The notes below the pieces were generated by a model. That model worked only from the letters and a program-made list of their open reading frames with translations. It had not been told where the DNA came from and searched no databases. Below, piece by piece: positions 46,560 through 56,907 of a stretch of 64,000 nt of DNA; the first letter of the stretch is position 1, and each line of letters starts with the position of its first letter. The stretch covers positions 186,001-250,000 of the forward strand of contig CAWCFK010000015.1 of NCBI GenBank assembly GCA_963794685.1, given 5' to 3'. A program made the position numbers and the translations under genes. The DNA is from CAVTWH01 sp963794685 (lineage in GTDB: Bacteria; Actinomycetota; Actinomycetes; Mycobacteriales; Micromonosporaceae).

Positions 46560-47792
46560 ATGATTGATTCAGCCATGATCGATCACCGCAGAATCGGCCG
46601 GGAACTCGAACTCTTCGGCTCCGATCCGCTGATCGGCGCGGGTCTGCCGTACTGGCTGCCGGCCGGGGCAGCCGCCCGGGCCGCCGTCGAGGCCTACATC
46701 CGGGAGGTCGAGCGGCGGGCCGGGTACCAGCATGTCTACTCGCCGCCGATGGCCCGCCGTGAGCTCTACGAGATCTCCGGCCACTGGGCCAACTTCGCCG
46801 CCGACATGTACCCGCCGATGCGCTTGTCAGCAGCCTCCGGTGAGGAGGACGAGCTGGTACTGCGCCCCAGTCTCTGCCCGCACCACGCGCTGATCTTCCG
46901 TTCCCGCGGCCGCTCCTACCGCGAGCTGCCACTGCGGATGGCCGAACTCGGCGGCCAGTACCGGGCCGAGCGTTCCGGCGTGCTCGGCGGCCTGACCCGG
47001 GTACGCGCGATGTGCCTCAACGACGCGCACATCTTCTGCGCCCCCGACCAGGTCGGCAGTGAGGTCGCCGCGGTTCTCGCCCTGATCGAACGCGCCCACC
47101 GCGACCTCGGCGTACACAGCGCCGGCTACCGGCTCTCGCTACGCGGCCCCGGCGAAAAGTACGTGGGATCCGACGCCCAGTGGCACCAGGCCGAGCAGTA
47201 CCTCCGACACGCGTTGCAGGACAGGGACTTCACCGAAGCCGACGGCGAGGCAGCCTTCTACGGCCCGAAAATCGACATCCAGATCCGCGACAACGCCGGC
47301 CGCGAGTCCACCCTCTCCACCATCCAACTCGACTTCGCCCAACCAGAACGATTCAACCTGTCCTACGTAGACAACCAAGGCGAAAAACAACGCCCCGTCA
47401 TGATCCACCGCAGCATCATCGGCACCCTGGAACGCCTCTTCGCCCACCTGATCGAAGAACACCAGGCCAACTTCAACCCCTGGTACGCCCCCACCCAACT
47501 GGTAGTCCTCCCAGTAGCCGAGGCCCAGCAAGACCTGGCCAGAACCATCCAAGCCCAAGCAGTAGCCCAAGGCCTACGCGCCGAAGTAGCCCAAGAAGGC
47601 ACCCTCGCCAGCAGAGTCCGAGCACACCACCACATCCCAGCCCTGGCGGTAATCGGTACCAGAGAACAGTCCCAAGGCCAGCTCACCCTCCGATACCGCG
47701 CAGATCCTCCGAACCACAGCACCGAAGAACGCCACAGCACCCCCGAAGCCGCCCTGGCCCACCTCGCAAAAGCCTTCGCCCCACCAATCTGA
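46560..47792 (+). CDS. thrS: Threonyl-tRNA synthetase, short form without editing domain
   Basis: A class II synthetase of 410 aa that charges tRNA-Thr. It begins directly at the catalytic domain (IDHRRIGRELELF, GAGLPYWLPAGAAARAAVEAYI, GHWANFAADMYPP) and ends with the anticodon-binding domain; the TGS and N2 editing domains of the usual 640-700 aa enzyme are absent. The three zinc/substrate ligands are kept: Cys in LCPHH, His in NDAHIF and His in VMIHRSIIG. Motif 2 arginines are in GLTRVRAM. GAGGAG lies 7 nt before ATG 46560. Codon use changes midway, see findings. Probably a second ThrRS. Confidence 0.9.
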   Translation: MIDSAMIDHRRIGRELELFGSDPLIGAGLPYWLPAGAAARAAVEAYIREVERRAGYQHVYSPPMARRELYEISGHWANFAADMYPPMRLSAASGEEDELVLRPSLCPHHALIFRSRGRSYRELPLRMAELGGQYRAERSGVLGGLTRVRAMCLNDAHIFCAPDQVGSEVAAVLALIERAHRDLGVHSAGYRLSLRGPGEKYVGSDAQWHQAEQYLRHALQDRDFTEADGEAAFYGPKIDIQIRDNAGRESTLSTIQLDFAQPERFNLSYVDNQGEKQRPVMIHRSIIGTLERLFAHLIEEHQANFNPWYAPTQLVVLPVAEAQQDLARTIQAQAVAQGLRAEVAQEGTLASRVRAHHHIPALAVIGTREQSQGQLTLRYRADPPNHSTEERHSTPEAALAHLAKAFAPPI

Positions 47793-47859
47793 CCAAGACC
47801 GAAAAGATCCGGCAAACCCAGGCAGCCACAGGACGGCCAACAAACCGCAACCAGACAAG

Positions 47860-47927
47860 GGAGGGGCGGGGGTGACTGCGACGGACATCAAGCCTGACGG
47901 GCCGGCGCAGGCACCCCCGCCCCTCCC
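47860..47927. terminator. Long bidirectional hairpin between convergent genes
   Basis: GGGAGGGGCGGGGGTG (47860-47875) pairs perfectly with CACCCCCGCCCCTCCC (47912-47927). After one mismatch, CTGCG (47877-47881) pairs with CGCAG (47906-47910). It separates thrS from the convergent ABC permease gene. Confidence 0.85.
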
Positions 47928-47960
47928 GACCAACAACACCCGGAAGGAGAGAAAACGAGG

Positions 47961-48797
47961 CTAAGCAGCAGCAAAAGCACGCTTACGGAACGACAACACC
48001 GCCGTAACCGTGAAGACAGCAGCAGAAGCCAACAGCGCCAACACGCAGATCCAGGCAGCGATATGCGGCACCTCGTGGGGCATGAGCGCCGCCCGTACCC
48101 CCTCCGCGCAGTACGTCAGCGGATTGCACGAGGTGATGACCTGGAACCAGCGCCGCCCGTCCAGGCTCTGCCACGGGTACTGCGTCGCGCCGGTGAACAT
48201 CAGCGGGGTGAGGATCGCCGCGAACAGGAACGAGATCTTCGACGGTGGCACCAGGGTGCCGACGGTGATGCCGATGCCCGCGCCGGTCCACGCGCCGAGG
48301 ATCAGCGACACCGCCAACAGCGGCAGCCCCGACGGGTTCCACGGGGCGCTGCCGAGCACGAGCGCGCCGATCGGGTAGATGACCACGGCGGCGAGCACGC
48401 CGCGCAGGGTCCCCATCACCAGTTTCTCCACGGTGACCAGGTCGGTGGGGAGCGGCGCGAGCAGCCGGTCCTCGATCTCCTTGGTCCAGCCGAACTCCAT
48501 CACCAGCGGGAACGACACGCTCTGCAGCGCGGTGAGGAAGCTGGCGAGCGCGATGTTGCCGGCCAGCAGCAGGTGGCCGTAGCCGGCGGAGACGTAGCCC
48601 GCGCTGGTGAGCACCTTGGCGAAGATGAACAGCATGAACAGCGGGGTCAGGGCGACCTGCAGGAGCAGTACCCAGAATTCCTTGCCGCCGACGAACAGGT
48701 CGCGCCAGAGGATGGCGAGGAAGGCCTGGCCGACGACCCGTGGACGGTCCGGCCGGGTCGCCGGGCCGGCGACGGGGTCGAGTGTGCTGGTGGTCAC
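47961..48797 (-). CDS. ABC-2 type transporter permease
   Basis: A 278-aa exporter permease with six predicted helices and the ABC-2 signature region (LAAVVIYPIGALVLGSAPWNPSGLPLLAVSLILGAW, then FLFAAILTPLMFTGATQYPW). GTG 48797 overlaps the stop of the ATPase gene by four bases. With that ATPase it forms a two-gene drug or lipid exporter of the DrrAB type. Confidence 0.88.
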   Translation of the reverse strand: MTTSTLDPVAGPATRPDRPRVVGQAFLAILWRDLFVGGKEFWVLLLQVALTPLFMLFIFAKVLTSAGYVSAGYGHLLLAGNIALASFLTALQSVSFPLVMEFGWTKEIEDRLLAPLPTDLVTVEKLVMGTLRGVLAAVVIYPIGALVLGSAPWNPSGLPLLAVSLILGAWTGAGIGITVGTLVPPSKISFLFAAILTPLMFTGATQYPWQSLDGRRWFQVITSCNPLTYCAEGVRAALMPHEVPHIAAWICVLALLASAAVFTVTAVLSFRKRAFAAA

Positions 48798-49867
48798 CGC
48801 AGTCCCCTTCCGGTGAGGTTGATGAAGACGTCCTCCAGGCTGGCCTGTCCGATGTGGACGTCGGAGAGTTCGGCGCCGCGGCCGGCGAGAGCGGTCACCA
48901 CGGGGGCCAACTGGGCGGCGGGTTCGCCGCTGACGTACACCCGGATCTTGGTTGGGCCGCCCTCCGCTGCGGAGGCGGGACGAGGCGCGGGCACGCTGGC
49001 ACCACCACCGACCGGGAAGCCGCCGGTCCCGCCGGGCAGGGACGGTCCGGCGCTGACGCCGCGTTCGGCCTTCTCGACGCCGGGCAGGTCGGCCAGGGCG
49101 GCGATCAGCTTGTCGGCGCTGTCGTCGGTGGCCGGGGTGACGGTGAGGTCGAGGATGGACTGGCCTTCCAGCCCGCGGGTGAGCGTCTGCGGGGTGTCCA
49201 GGGCGAGCAGTTTGCCCTGGTCGACGATGCCCACCCGGTCGCACAGGTCGGCGGCCTCGTCCATGTCGTGGGTGGTGAGCAGGATGGTGACGCCCCGGCC
49301 GCGCAGTTCCCGGATGCGGTCCCAGACGAACAGCCGGGCCTGCGGGTCGAGGCCGGTGGTGGGTTCGTCGAGGAAGAGCACGTCCGGTTCGTGGATCAGC
49401 GAGCGGGCGATCATGAGTCGCTGCGCCATCCCGCCGGAGTACCAGTCGACCTTGACGTCGGCCTGCTTCTCCAGGCCGAACTGCTCCAGCAGGGTGGCGG
49501 CGCGGGCGTTGCGTTCGGCCCGGCCGACGCCGTGGTATGCGGCGTGGAAGGTGAGGTTCTGCCGGGGGGTCAGGGACCGGTCGAGGTTGCTGCGCTGGGC
49601 CACCACGGCGAGCCGGGCGCGGGCCGCGACCGGGTTGCCGATCAGGTCGATGCCGGCCAGCCGGGCCTGGCCGGAGGTGGCTTTCAGGCGGGTGGTGAGG
49701 ATGCCGACGGTGGTGGACTTGCCGGCCCCGTTCGGGCCGAGCAGACCGAAGACTTCACCGGTACGGACGGCAAAGCTCAGTCCGTCGACCGCGTTGATAT
49801 CCCTCTTCGGGTACCGCTTGACGAGGTCGACGACTTCGACGGCGTACTCGCCGTCCGGCTCGGGCAT
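48794..49867 (-). CDS. ABC transporter ATP-binding protein
   Basis: A 357-aa ATPase: Walker A GLLGPNGAGKST, Q-loop QRSNLDRSLTP, signature YSGGMAQR (Tyr in place of the usual Leu), Walker B VLFLDEPTTGLD and the switch His in TTHDMDEA. A C-terminal 100-residue extension includes a Pro/Gly-rich insert near 285-310. It is co-transcribed with the permease and the upstream MarR gene, from which it is separated by 3 bp. Confidence 0.92.
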   Translation of the reverse strand: MPEPDGEYAVEVVDLVKRYPKRDINAVDGLSFAVRTGEVFGLLGPNGAGKSTTVGILTTRLKATSGQARLAGIDLIGNPVAARARLAVVAQRSNLDRSLTPRQNLTFHAAYHGVGRAERNARAATLLEQFGLEKQADVKVDWYSGGMAQRLMIARSLIHEPDVLFLDEPTTGLDPQARLFVWDRIRELRGRGVTILLTTHDMDEAADLCDRVGIVDQGKLLALDTPQTLTRGLEGQSILDLTVTPATDDSADKLIAALADLPGVEKAERGVSAGPSLPGGTGGFPVGGGASVPAPRPASAAEGGPTKIRVYVSGEPAAQLAPVVTALAGRGAELSDVHIGQASLEDVFINLTGRGLR

Positions 49868-49870
49868 GTC

Positions 49871-50356
49871 CTACTCCTTCTCGTAGTGGTTGATGATGAG
49901 TTCGATCAGGAACTCGCGGATGATGGCCGCCTTGGCCGGGTCGCGCTCGGCTTCGGTGGTGTTGATCAGGTGCCGGCTCTGCTGGCCGATGTCGTGGACC
50001 CGTTGCCGGCCGGCTTCGGTGATGACGACCCAGGTGACGCGCCGGTCGGTGGTGTCGCGTTCGCGGGTGACGTAGCCGGCCTTCTCCAGGGTGTCGACGA
50101 TGCCGGTGACGGTGGCGGGCGCGATGAGGCCACGACGGGCCAGGTCGGCGGGGGTGGCGCGACCGGGTTCGCCGCGTTCGAAGGTGCGCCCGGCGCCCCA
50201 GGTGAGGATGGTCAGGACGGCCGCGCCCGCGGGGGAGAGGCCGGACTGGCGGCCGAAGATCCGGCCGAAGCGTTGGCTGACCACGTTGCCGGCGATGGGT
50301 ACCAGCCGGATCAGCGGATCGTCGCACATACTGGCGCGCATCTCCTCGGGCGTCAC
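49871..50356 (-). CDS. MarR family transcriptional regulator
   Basis: A 161-aa winged helix protein with PADLARRGLIAPATVTGIVDTLEKAGYVTRERDTTDRRVTWVVITEAG, the MarR recognition helix and wing. It is the first gene of an operon with the ABC exporter, so it most likely represses that exporter until a drug or metabolite binds. GTG 50356 start, six bases after TAAGGT. Confidence 0.9.
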   Translation of the reverse strand: MTPEEMRASMCDDPLIRLVPIAGNVVSQRFGRIFGRQSGLSPAGAAVLTILTWGAGRTFERGEPGRATPADLARRGLIAPATVTGIVDTLEKAGYVTRERDTTDRRVTWVVITEAGRQRVHDIGQQSRHLINTTEAERDPAKAAIIREFLIELIINHYEKE

Positions 50357-50362
50357 ACGGGA

Positions 50363-50368
50363 ACCTTA
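50363..50368 (-). promoter_or_regulatory. Leaderless -10 element of the marR-ABC operon
   Basis: TAAGGT on the minus strand, then TCCCGT and the GTG start at 50356. Confidence 0.55.
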
Positions 50369-50421
50369 GCGCCCGGACAGTTCGCTGCCAAACAATTTTT
50401 CCGAGGTTTCTGGACCGACCC

Positions 50422-50451
50422 GTGACAGCGTCCCCGCACCGTGTCTACAAT
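50422..50451 (+). promoter_or_regulatory. Sigma-70-type promoter of the FAD protein gene
   Basis: GTGACA (50422-50427), 18 bp, then TACAAT (50446-50451). The start site would be near 50458, about 30 nt before ATG 50489. Confidence 0.55.
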
Positions 50452-50488
50452 TCCCATCAACTAACTGTGGTTTCCCGGGCGGTGGCGG

Positions 50489-51835
50489 ATGGGTCGGATC
50501 ACGACGGTGGTGGTGGGCGGCGGCTGTAGCGGCACGTTGGCCGCCAGCGAGCTGCTCCGCAACACCGACGACGACGTGGTGCTCGTCGACCCCGCCAGCC
50601 GCCCCGGCCCCGGCCTCGCCTACGGCCGCGCCGACGCCCACCACCTGCTCAACTCCCGGTCTTCCGCGATGAGCGCGCTGGCCGGGCAGAGCGACGACTT
50701 CTGTACCTGGCTGGCCGGGCACGGACTCAACCCCGACCCGGCCGGCTTCGCCCACCGCCGCGACTACGGCCGGTACCTCACCGAACACCTCGACTCCGTG
50801 GTCGCCGCACACCCCGGCCGGTTCCGGCACCGGGTCGACCACGCCGTCCGGCTCGCCGTCGAGCCCGACGGCGTCGTGGTCGAACCGCACCGGGGAGCGA
50901 GCGTCCGGGCCGACCGGGCGGTGCTCGCCCTCGGCCACGGCCGGCCGTGCCGGCTCGCCGCCGTCACCGACAGCGCCCACGCCCACCCCGGGTACGTGCA
51001 CGACCCGTGGCGGCCCGGCGCCCTGGACTGGGTACCCGACGACGAGCCGGTGCTGCTCATCGGCACCGGCCTGACCGCCATGGACGTGGCCCTCACCCTC
51101 GCCGCCCGCGGTCACCGGGCCCCGATCCACGCGCTGTCCCGGCGCGGCCTGCTTCCGTTGGCGCACACCGAATCCGCCGCCCCGGCCGGGCCGCCCGAGC
51201 TGCCCACGGAGCTGACCGTCCGCGCCCTGCTGCGCGCCCTGCGGCACGGCTGGCCGCCGGCCCCCGGCGCCACGGCAACCGGCGACAGCGGTGCGGACTG
51301 GCGGGCCCGGGTGGACGGGCTGCGCCCGTACGTCGACCAGGTGTGGCGGGCGCTGCCCGAGGCGGAGCAGCGGCGGTTCCTGCGGCACGCGGCCCGGTAC
51401 TGGGAGGTGCACCGGCACCGGATGGCCCCGGCGGTGGCCGCCACCGTGGCCGGGCTGCTCGACACCGGCGCGCTCACCGTCCGGGCCGGCCGGCTGCGCG
51501 AGCTGGTGCCGGACCGCTACTACCTGCGGGCGTCCACTGTGGAGGGCGACGAACTGCGGGTGGCCACCGTGGTCAACTGCACCGGGCCGGGCGGCGTCGA
51601 CCGTACCCCGCTGGGGCAGGCGCTGCTCGCCGACGGGGTGGCCCGGCGTGACCCGCTGCGCATCGGGCTGGAAGTGGACGACGCCGGGTACCTGGTGGAC
51701 GCCACCGGTCAGGCGCAGGAGCGGGTCAGCGTGCTCGGCCCGGCCCGCCGCGGGAGCAGGTACTGGGAGACCACCGCCGTACCGGAGATCCGCGCGCAGG
51801 CGGGCGCGCTCGGCCGGGTACCCGCGATTATCTGA
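50489..51835 (+). CDS. FAD/NAD(P)-binding oxidoreductase-like protein
   Basis: A 448-aa Rossmann-fold protein. FAD motif TTVVVGGGCSGTLAASELL at the N-terminus, GPGLAYGRADAHHLLNSRSSAMSALAG, and a second nucleotide-binding motif VLLIGTGLTAMDVALTLAARG near residue 190; late VVNCTGPGG. It belongs to the NAD_binding_9 type of FAD proteins, whose substrates are mostly unknown. It overlaps the end of convergent accA by 8 bp. Confidence 0.84.
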   Translation: MGRITTVVVGGGCSGTLAASELLRNTDDDVVLVDPASRPGPGLAYGRADAHHLLNSRSSAMSALAGQSDDFCTWLAGHGLNPDPAGFAHRRDYGRYLTEHLDSVVAAHPGRFRHRVDHAVRLAVEPDGVVVEPHRGASVRADRAVLALGHGRPCRLAAVTDSAHAHPGYVHDPWRPGALDWVPDDEPVLLIGTGLTAMDVALTLAARGHRAPIHALSRRGLLPLAHTESAAPAGPPELPTELTVRALLRALRHGWPPAPGATATGDSGADWRARVDGLRPYVDQVWRALPEAEQRRFLRHAARYWEVHRHRMAPAVAATVAGLLDTGALTVRAGRLRELVPDRYYLRASTVEGDELRVATVVNCTGPGGVDRTPLGQALLADGVARRDPLRIGLEVDDAGYLVDATGQAQERVSVLGPARRGSRYWETTAVPEIRAQAGALGRVPAII

Positions 51836-53571
51836 TCTCGCAGACCGCCGCGCCGGCGGTGATCACCTCGCCGACCGCGGCCTTCAGATTCGTCACCACG
51901 CCGGCGCGGTGCGCGGCCAGCGGCTGCTCCATCTTCATCGCCTCGATCACCACCACCAGGTCGCCCTCGGCCACCGTGTCGCCCTCGGCTACCGCGATCT
52001 TGACGATGGTGCCCTGCATCGGGGCGGTCAGCGCGTCTCCACTGGCGACCGCAGCGTGTGCGCCCCCACCGCGTCGGGGGGCTGGTTTCGACGCGGCGGG
52101 GGCTGCAGGAACTCATACCCAGCCCCGCCGGCAGTGAAACCTCCAGCCGTTTGCCGCCGACCTCGACCACCACGGTGCTGCGCGCGGCGGCCGGTTCGGC
52201 AGTCGCCGCGCCGGTGAACGGCGGCACGTCGGCCGCCCACTCGGTCTCGATCCAGCGGGTGTGCACGGTGAACGGCTCGGCGGTGAAGGCCGGGTCGCGC
52301 ACGATCGCCCGGTGGAACGGCACGGCCGTGGCCATTCCGTCGATGACGAGTTCGTCCAGGGCGCGGCGGGCGCGCTCCAGCGCCTCCGTCCGGGTCTCCC
52401 CGGTGATGATCAGCTTGGCCAGCAGCGAGTCGAAGTTGCCGCCGATCACCGAGGCCGCCTCGACCCCGGCGTCCACTCGGACGCCCGGCCCGGACGGCCA
52501 GCGCAGGGTGGTCACCACGCCCGGCGCGGGCAGGAAGTTGCGGCCCGGGTCCTCGCCGTTGAGCCGGAACTCGATGGCGTGCCCGCGCGGCGTGGGGTCT
52601 TCGGTGAACCGCAGCTTCTCCCCGTCGGCGATGCGGAACTGCTCGCGGACCAGGTCGATGCCGGCGGTCTCCTCGGTCACCGGGTGCTCCACCTGCAGCC
52701 GGGTGTTGACCTCCAGGAAGGAGACGGTGCCGTCCCGGCCGACCAGGTACTCGACCGTGCCCGCGCCGTGGTAGCCGGCTTCCCGGCAGATCGCCTTGGC
52801 CGAGTCGTGGATCTGCGCCCGCTGGGCGGTGGTCAGGAATGGCGCCGGGGCCTCCTCGACCAGCTTCTGGTGGCGGCGCTGCAGGGAACAGTCCCGGGTA
52901 CCGACCACGATCACGTTGCCGTGGGTGTCCGCGAGGATCTGGGCTTCGACGTGGCGGGGCTGGTCGAGGTAGCGCTCAACGAAGCACTCGCCCCGGCCGA
53001 AGGCGGCCACCGCCTCCCGGGTCGCGGACTCGAACAGCGCCGGGATCTCCTCGACCGTGCGGGCCACCTTCAGCCCCCGGCCGCCGCCACCGAAGGCCGC
53101 CTTGATCGCCACCGGCAGGCCGTGCTCGGCGGCGAACGCGACGATCTCGGCGGCGTCCGCGACCGGCTCGGCGGTCCCGGCCACCAGCGGCGCGCCGGCC
53201 CGCGCGGCGATGTGCCGGGCGGTCACCTTGTCGCCGAGGTCGCGGATCGCCTGCGGAGTGGGGCCGATCCAGATCAACCCCGCATCTTGTACGGCCTGGG
53301 CGAAGTCGGCGTTCTCGGAGAGGAAGCCGTAGCCCGGGTGGACGGCGTCGGCGCCGGAGCGGGCGGCCACTTCGAGCAGCTTGTCGATGCGCAGGTAGGT
53401 CTCCGCAGAGGTGTCGCCACCCAGCGCGTACGCCTCGTCGGCGAGGGTCGCGGGCAGGGCGTCGCGGTCGGAGTCGGCGTAGACCGCGACCGATGCCAGC
53501 CCGGCGTCGCGGCAGGCCCGGATGACGCGTACCGCGATCTCGCCCCGGTTGGCGATCAGCACCTTGCGCAT
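51828..53571 (-). pseudogene. accA: Acyl-CoA carboxylase alpha subunit (biotin carboxylase + BCCP), one frameshift
   Basis: About 581 aa repaired. Biotin carboxylase domain from MRKVLIANRGEIAVRVIRACRDAG, with GGGGRGLKV (ATP grasp), VEAQILAD and FLEVNTRLQVEHPVTEETAGIDLV. The C-terminal biotin carrier has EAMKMEQ, the biotinylated Lys, at 51930-51950. The frame breaks near 52110 in the linker: LPAGLGMSS continues in another frame as AAPAASKPAPRRGGGAH. ATG 53571 follows TAAACT by seven bases (leaderless pattern). Works with the PccB and AccE subunits encoded 8-11 kb away. Confidence 0.9.
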
Positions 53572-53578
53572 GCGGGGG

Positions 53579-53584
53579 AGTTTA
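53579..53584 (-). promoter_or_regulatory. Leaderless -10 element of accA
   Basis: TAAACT on the minus strand, seven bases before ATG 53571. Confidence 0.5.
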
Positions 53585-53679
53585 GACCCGCGGGTAACCA
53601 GCCGGGTTCGTGATGTTGTGCACGTCTGCCGGTACCGCAGTTGTCGTACCCGGCCGCCAGGATGCTCGCGGACACGCGA

Positions 53680-53708
53680 TTGACGTGACGAGCTATATCG
53701 CGTTAACT
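53680..53708 (+). promoter_or_regulatory. Promoter of the drrA-like gene
   Basis: TTGACG (53680-53685), 17 bp, then TTAACT (53703-53708). The -10 falls in the centre of the operator dyad described next. Confidence 0.65.
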
Positions 53709-53724
53709 TGTATCGCGATATAGC
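53692..53724. promoter_or_regulatory. Perfect 11-bp dyad operator over the promoter
   Basis: GCTATATCGCG (53692-53702) and CGCGATATAGC (53714-53724) are exact reverse complements around an 11-bp spacer that holds the -10 element. A repressor bound here would block the exporter promoter. PadR or TetR-type control is a guess; no such gene is adjacent. Confidence 0.75.
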
Positions 53725-53740
53725 GCATGGGGAGACGAGA

Positions 53741-54701
<961 letters not shown>

Positions 54702-54708
54702 ACCCACC

Positions 54709-55464
54709 ATGAAGACCGCCCGTGACACCTGGTTGATCTTCCAGCGGCAGAGCCTGCTGGTACTGCGCAATCCGGTCTGGCTGATCGTCGGCATCATCCA
54801 GCCGCTGTACTACCTGTTCCTGTTCGGCCCGCTGCTCAAGAGCGCGCTGCACGTGAGCTCCAACGCCGAGGCGTACACCATCTTCGTCCCCGGCATCCTC
54901 ATCCAGCTCGCCATCTTCGGCTCGTTCTTCGTCGGCTTCGCGCTGGTCAGCGAGTTGCGGGCGGGGGTGATCGAGCGCAGCCGGGTGACCCCGGTGAGCC
55001 GGCTCGCGCTGCTGCTCGGCCGCTCGCTGCGCGACGTGGTGACGCTGATCGTGCAGGCCATCATCATCACCGTGCTGTCGATCCCGTTCGGGCTGTCGGT
55101 ACCGCTCGGTGACGTGCTGCTCACCTTCGCCATCCTCGGACTGATCACGCTGATGCTCAGCGCCGTCTCCTACGCGCTCGCCCTCAAGCTGCGCAGCGAG
55201 GACGCGCTGGCCCCGCTGATGAACGCGGTGGGTATCCCGATCCTGCTGCTCTCCGGCATCCTGCTGCCGCTGACCTACGCGCCCGGCTGGCTCAAGGGCA
55301 TCGCCGCGTGGAACCCGTTCTCCTGGGCCACCGACGCCACCCGCGCACTGTTCCACGACAACCCCGGCGACCCCGACGTATGGAAAGCGCTGGTCATCCT
55401 GTCGGTCCTTACTGTGGCGGCCGTCACCTGGGCTGCCCGAGCGTTCGCCAAGAGTGTCCGTTAG
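54709..55464 (+). CDS. DrrB-type ABC-2 transporter permease
   Basis: A 251-aa permease with six helices and the DrrB pattern RNPVWLIVGIIQPLYYLFLFGPLLK, FVGFALVSELRAGVIERSRVTPVSR and a late LPLTYAPGWLKGIAAWNPFSWATDATRALF. It pairs with the preceding ATPase to export a hydrophobic compound. Operon controlled by the dyad at 53692. Confidence 0.9.
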   Translation: MKTARDTWLIFQRQSLLVLRNPVWLIVGIIQPLYYLFLFGPLLKSALHVSSNAEAYTIFVPGILIQLAIFGSFFVGFALVSELRAGVIERSRVTPVSRLALLLGRSLRDVVTLIVQAIIITVLSIPFGLSVPLGDVLLTFAILGLITLMLSAVSYALALKLRSEDALAPLMNAVGIPILLLSGILLPLTYAPGWLKGIAAWNPFSWATDATRALFHDNPGDPDVWKALVILSVLTVAAVTWAARAFAKSVR

Positions 55465-55502
55465 GACGAACGCACGCCGCTGTGGCACCGGTCCCGCGCT
55501 TG

Positions 55503-55508
55503 TACCGT
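55503..55508 (+). promoter_or_regulatory. Leaderless -10 element of the MFS gene
   Basis: TACCGT followed by seven bases and GTG 55516. Confidence 0.5.
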
Positions 55509-55515
55509 GGGGTCG

Positions 55516-56888
55516 GTGCCACGCGTAGTCCGAGACCCGATCACCTGGTTGACCTACGGGCAACTGGCCATCTACGCGTACTTCCTCTACGGCGTCAGCC
55601 CCGCCATCGCCCTGCTCCGCGACGAGCAGCACGTCTCCAGCGGAGTCGCCAGCCTGCACGGCACGGCCCTGGCGGCCGGTGCGCTGGTCGCCGGCTCGGC
55701 GTTCCCGTGGCTCGCCCGGCGGATCGGCCGCGGTCCGGCGATGTGGGCCGGGATGGCCGGGATGTCCGTCGGCGTCGCCGGCTTCTGTCTCTTCCGCCCG
55801 GTAGCCGGCCACCCTCGGCTTCACCGTCCTGGCCGCGAGCGGCGGCGTGTGCACGGTGGCCGGCGTGGTCGCCATCCTCAGCGAACGGCACGGCCGCTCC
55901 GGTGCCGCCGTGATCGCCGAGGCGAACGCGATCGCCTGCGGAGTCGGCGCGACCGCGCCGCTGCTCGTCGGGCTCACCGTCGGGCTCGGCTGGACCTGGC
56001 GGCCGGCCGTGGCCGTGGTCATCCTGCTCGCCCTGGCCTGCGCAGCGGTCGCCTACGCCCGCCGCCTGGTACTGCCCTCAGCCCGGCCCGTGTCGCCCGT
56101 CCACCCGGTGGCGGCTGTCCGCGTCGGGTCCGGCCGCCCGGCGGTGTCCGTGCGGTCAGTGGGGGCCACCGTGGGAGCGCGGGCCAGCGACGAGGTTGCG
56201 GGCGAGTTGAGCCTGCCGGCGGCCGTCCGGTGGCTACGGCCGGCCGGGGCAGCGGCCGGTTGCCGGCCGGGTTCTGGATCGCCTGGGCGCTCATCTCGAT
56301 GACCGGCTCGGTCGAGGTCTGCCTGAACCTGTGGTCCGGCGACGTACTGCGCCAGCACGCCGGGATGGCACCGGGGCGGCGGCCACCGCGGTCGCCGGGA
56401 TCATCGCCGGCATGTGCGTCGGCCGGATCATCGGCGGCCGGATCGCGCTGCGGGTACCCGCTCCCAGGCTGCTGCCCGGGGCGCTGGCCGTCTCGGCGCT
56501 GGGATTCGTGGTGTTCTGGGCCTCGCCGCAGCCGGTGCTCGCCGTCACCGGCCTGGTGATCCTCGGGCTCGGCAACGGCATGCACTACCCGCTCGGGATC
56601 TCGATGGCCCTGCAGGCCGCCCGGGGCCAGGAGGACCTGGCCGCCGCGCGCTCGTCGTACGGGATGGCGGTGTCCTTCGGGGTGGCCCCGTTCGTGCTCG
56701 GCGCGGTCGCCGACTCGGTCGGCGCGCGCCCGGCGTTCCTGCTCGTCCCGGTCTTCCTGGTGGCCGCGGCGGCGCTGATCCGCCCGCTCGCCCGCCGCCT
56801 GCCGCCGGTCGAGCCGGCCCCGGTCAGCCCGGTTCTGGACGGCGCCGCCCCCGCACCGGCGGTCCCGGCCACCGCTGTCGCCGCCTGA
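55516..56888 (+). pseudogene. Major facilitator superfamily transporter, three frameshifts
   Basis: A 12-helix MFS protein broken as sequenced. Piece 1 from GTG 55516 (ITWLTYGQLAIYAYFLYGVSPAIALL) to about 55805; piece 2 (GGVCTVAGVVAILSERHGRSGAAVIAEANAIACGVG) to about 56250; piece 3 (LPAGFWIAWALISMTGSVEVCLNLWSGDVL) to about 56370; piece 4 (TAVAGIIAGMCVGRIIGGRIALRVPAPRLLPGALA) to the stop. All joins need one-base changes. Substrate unknown. Confidence 0.8.
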
Positions 56889-56907
56889 TCCCGGGCCCGC
56901 CTCCGGG

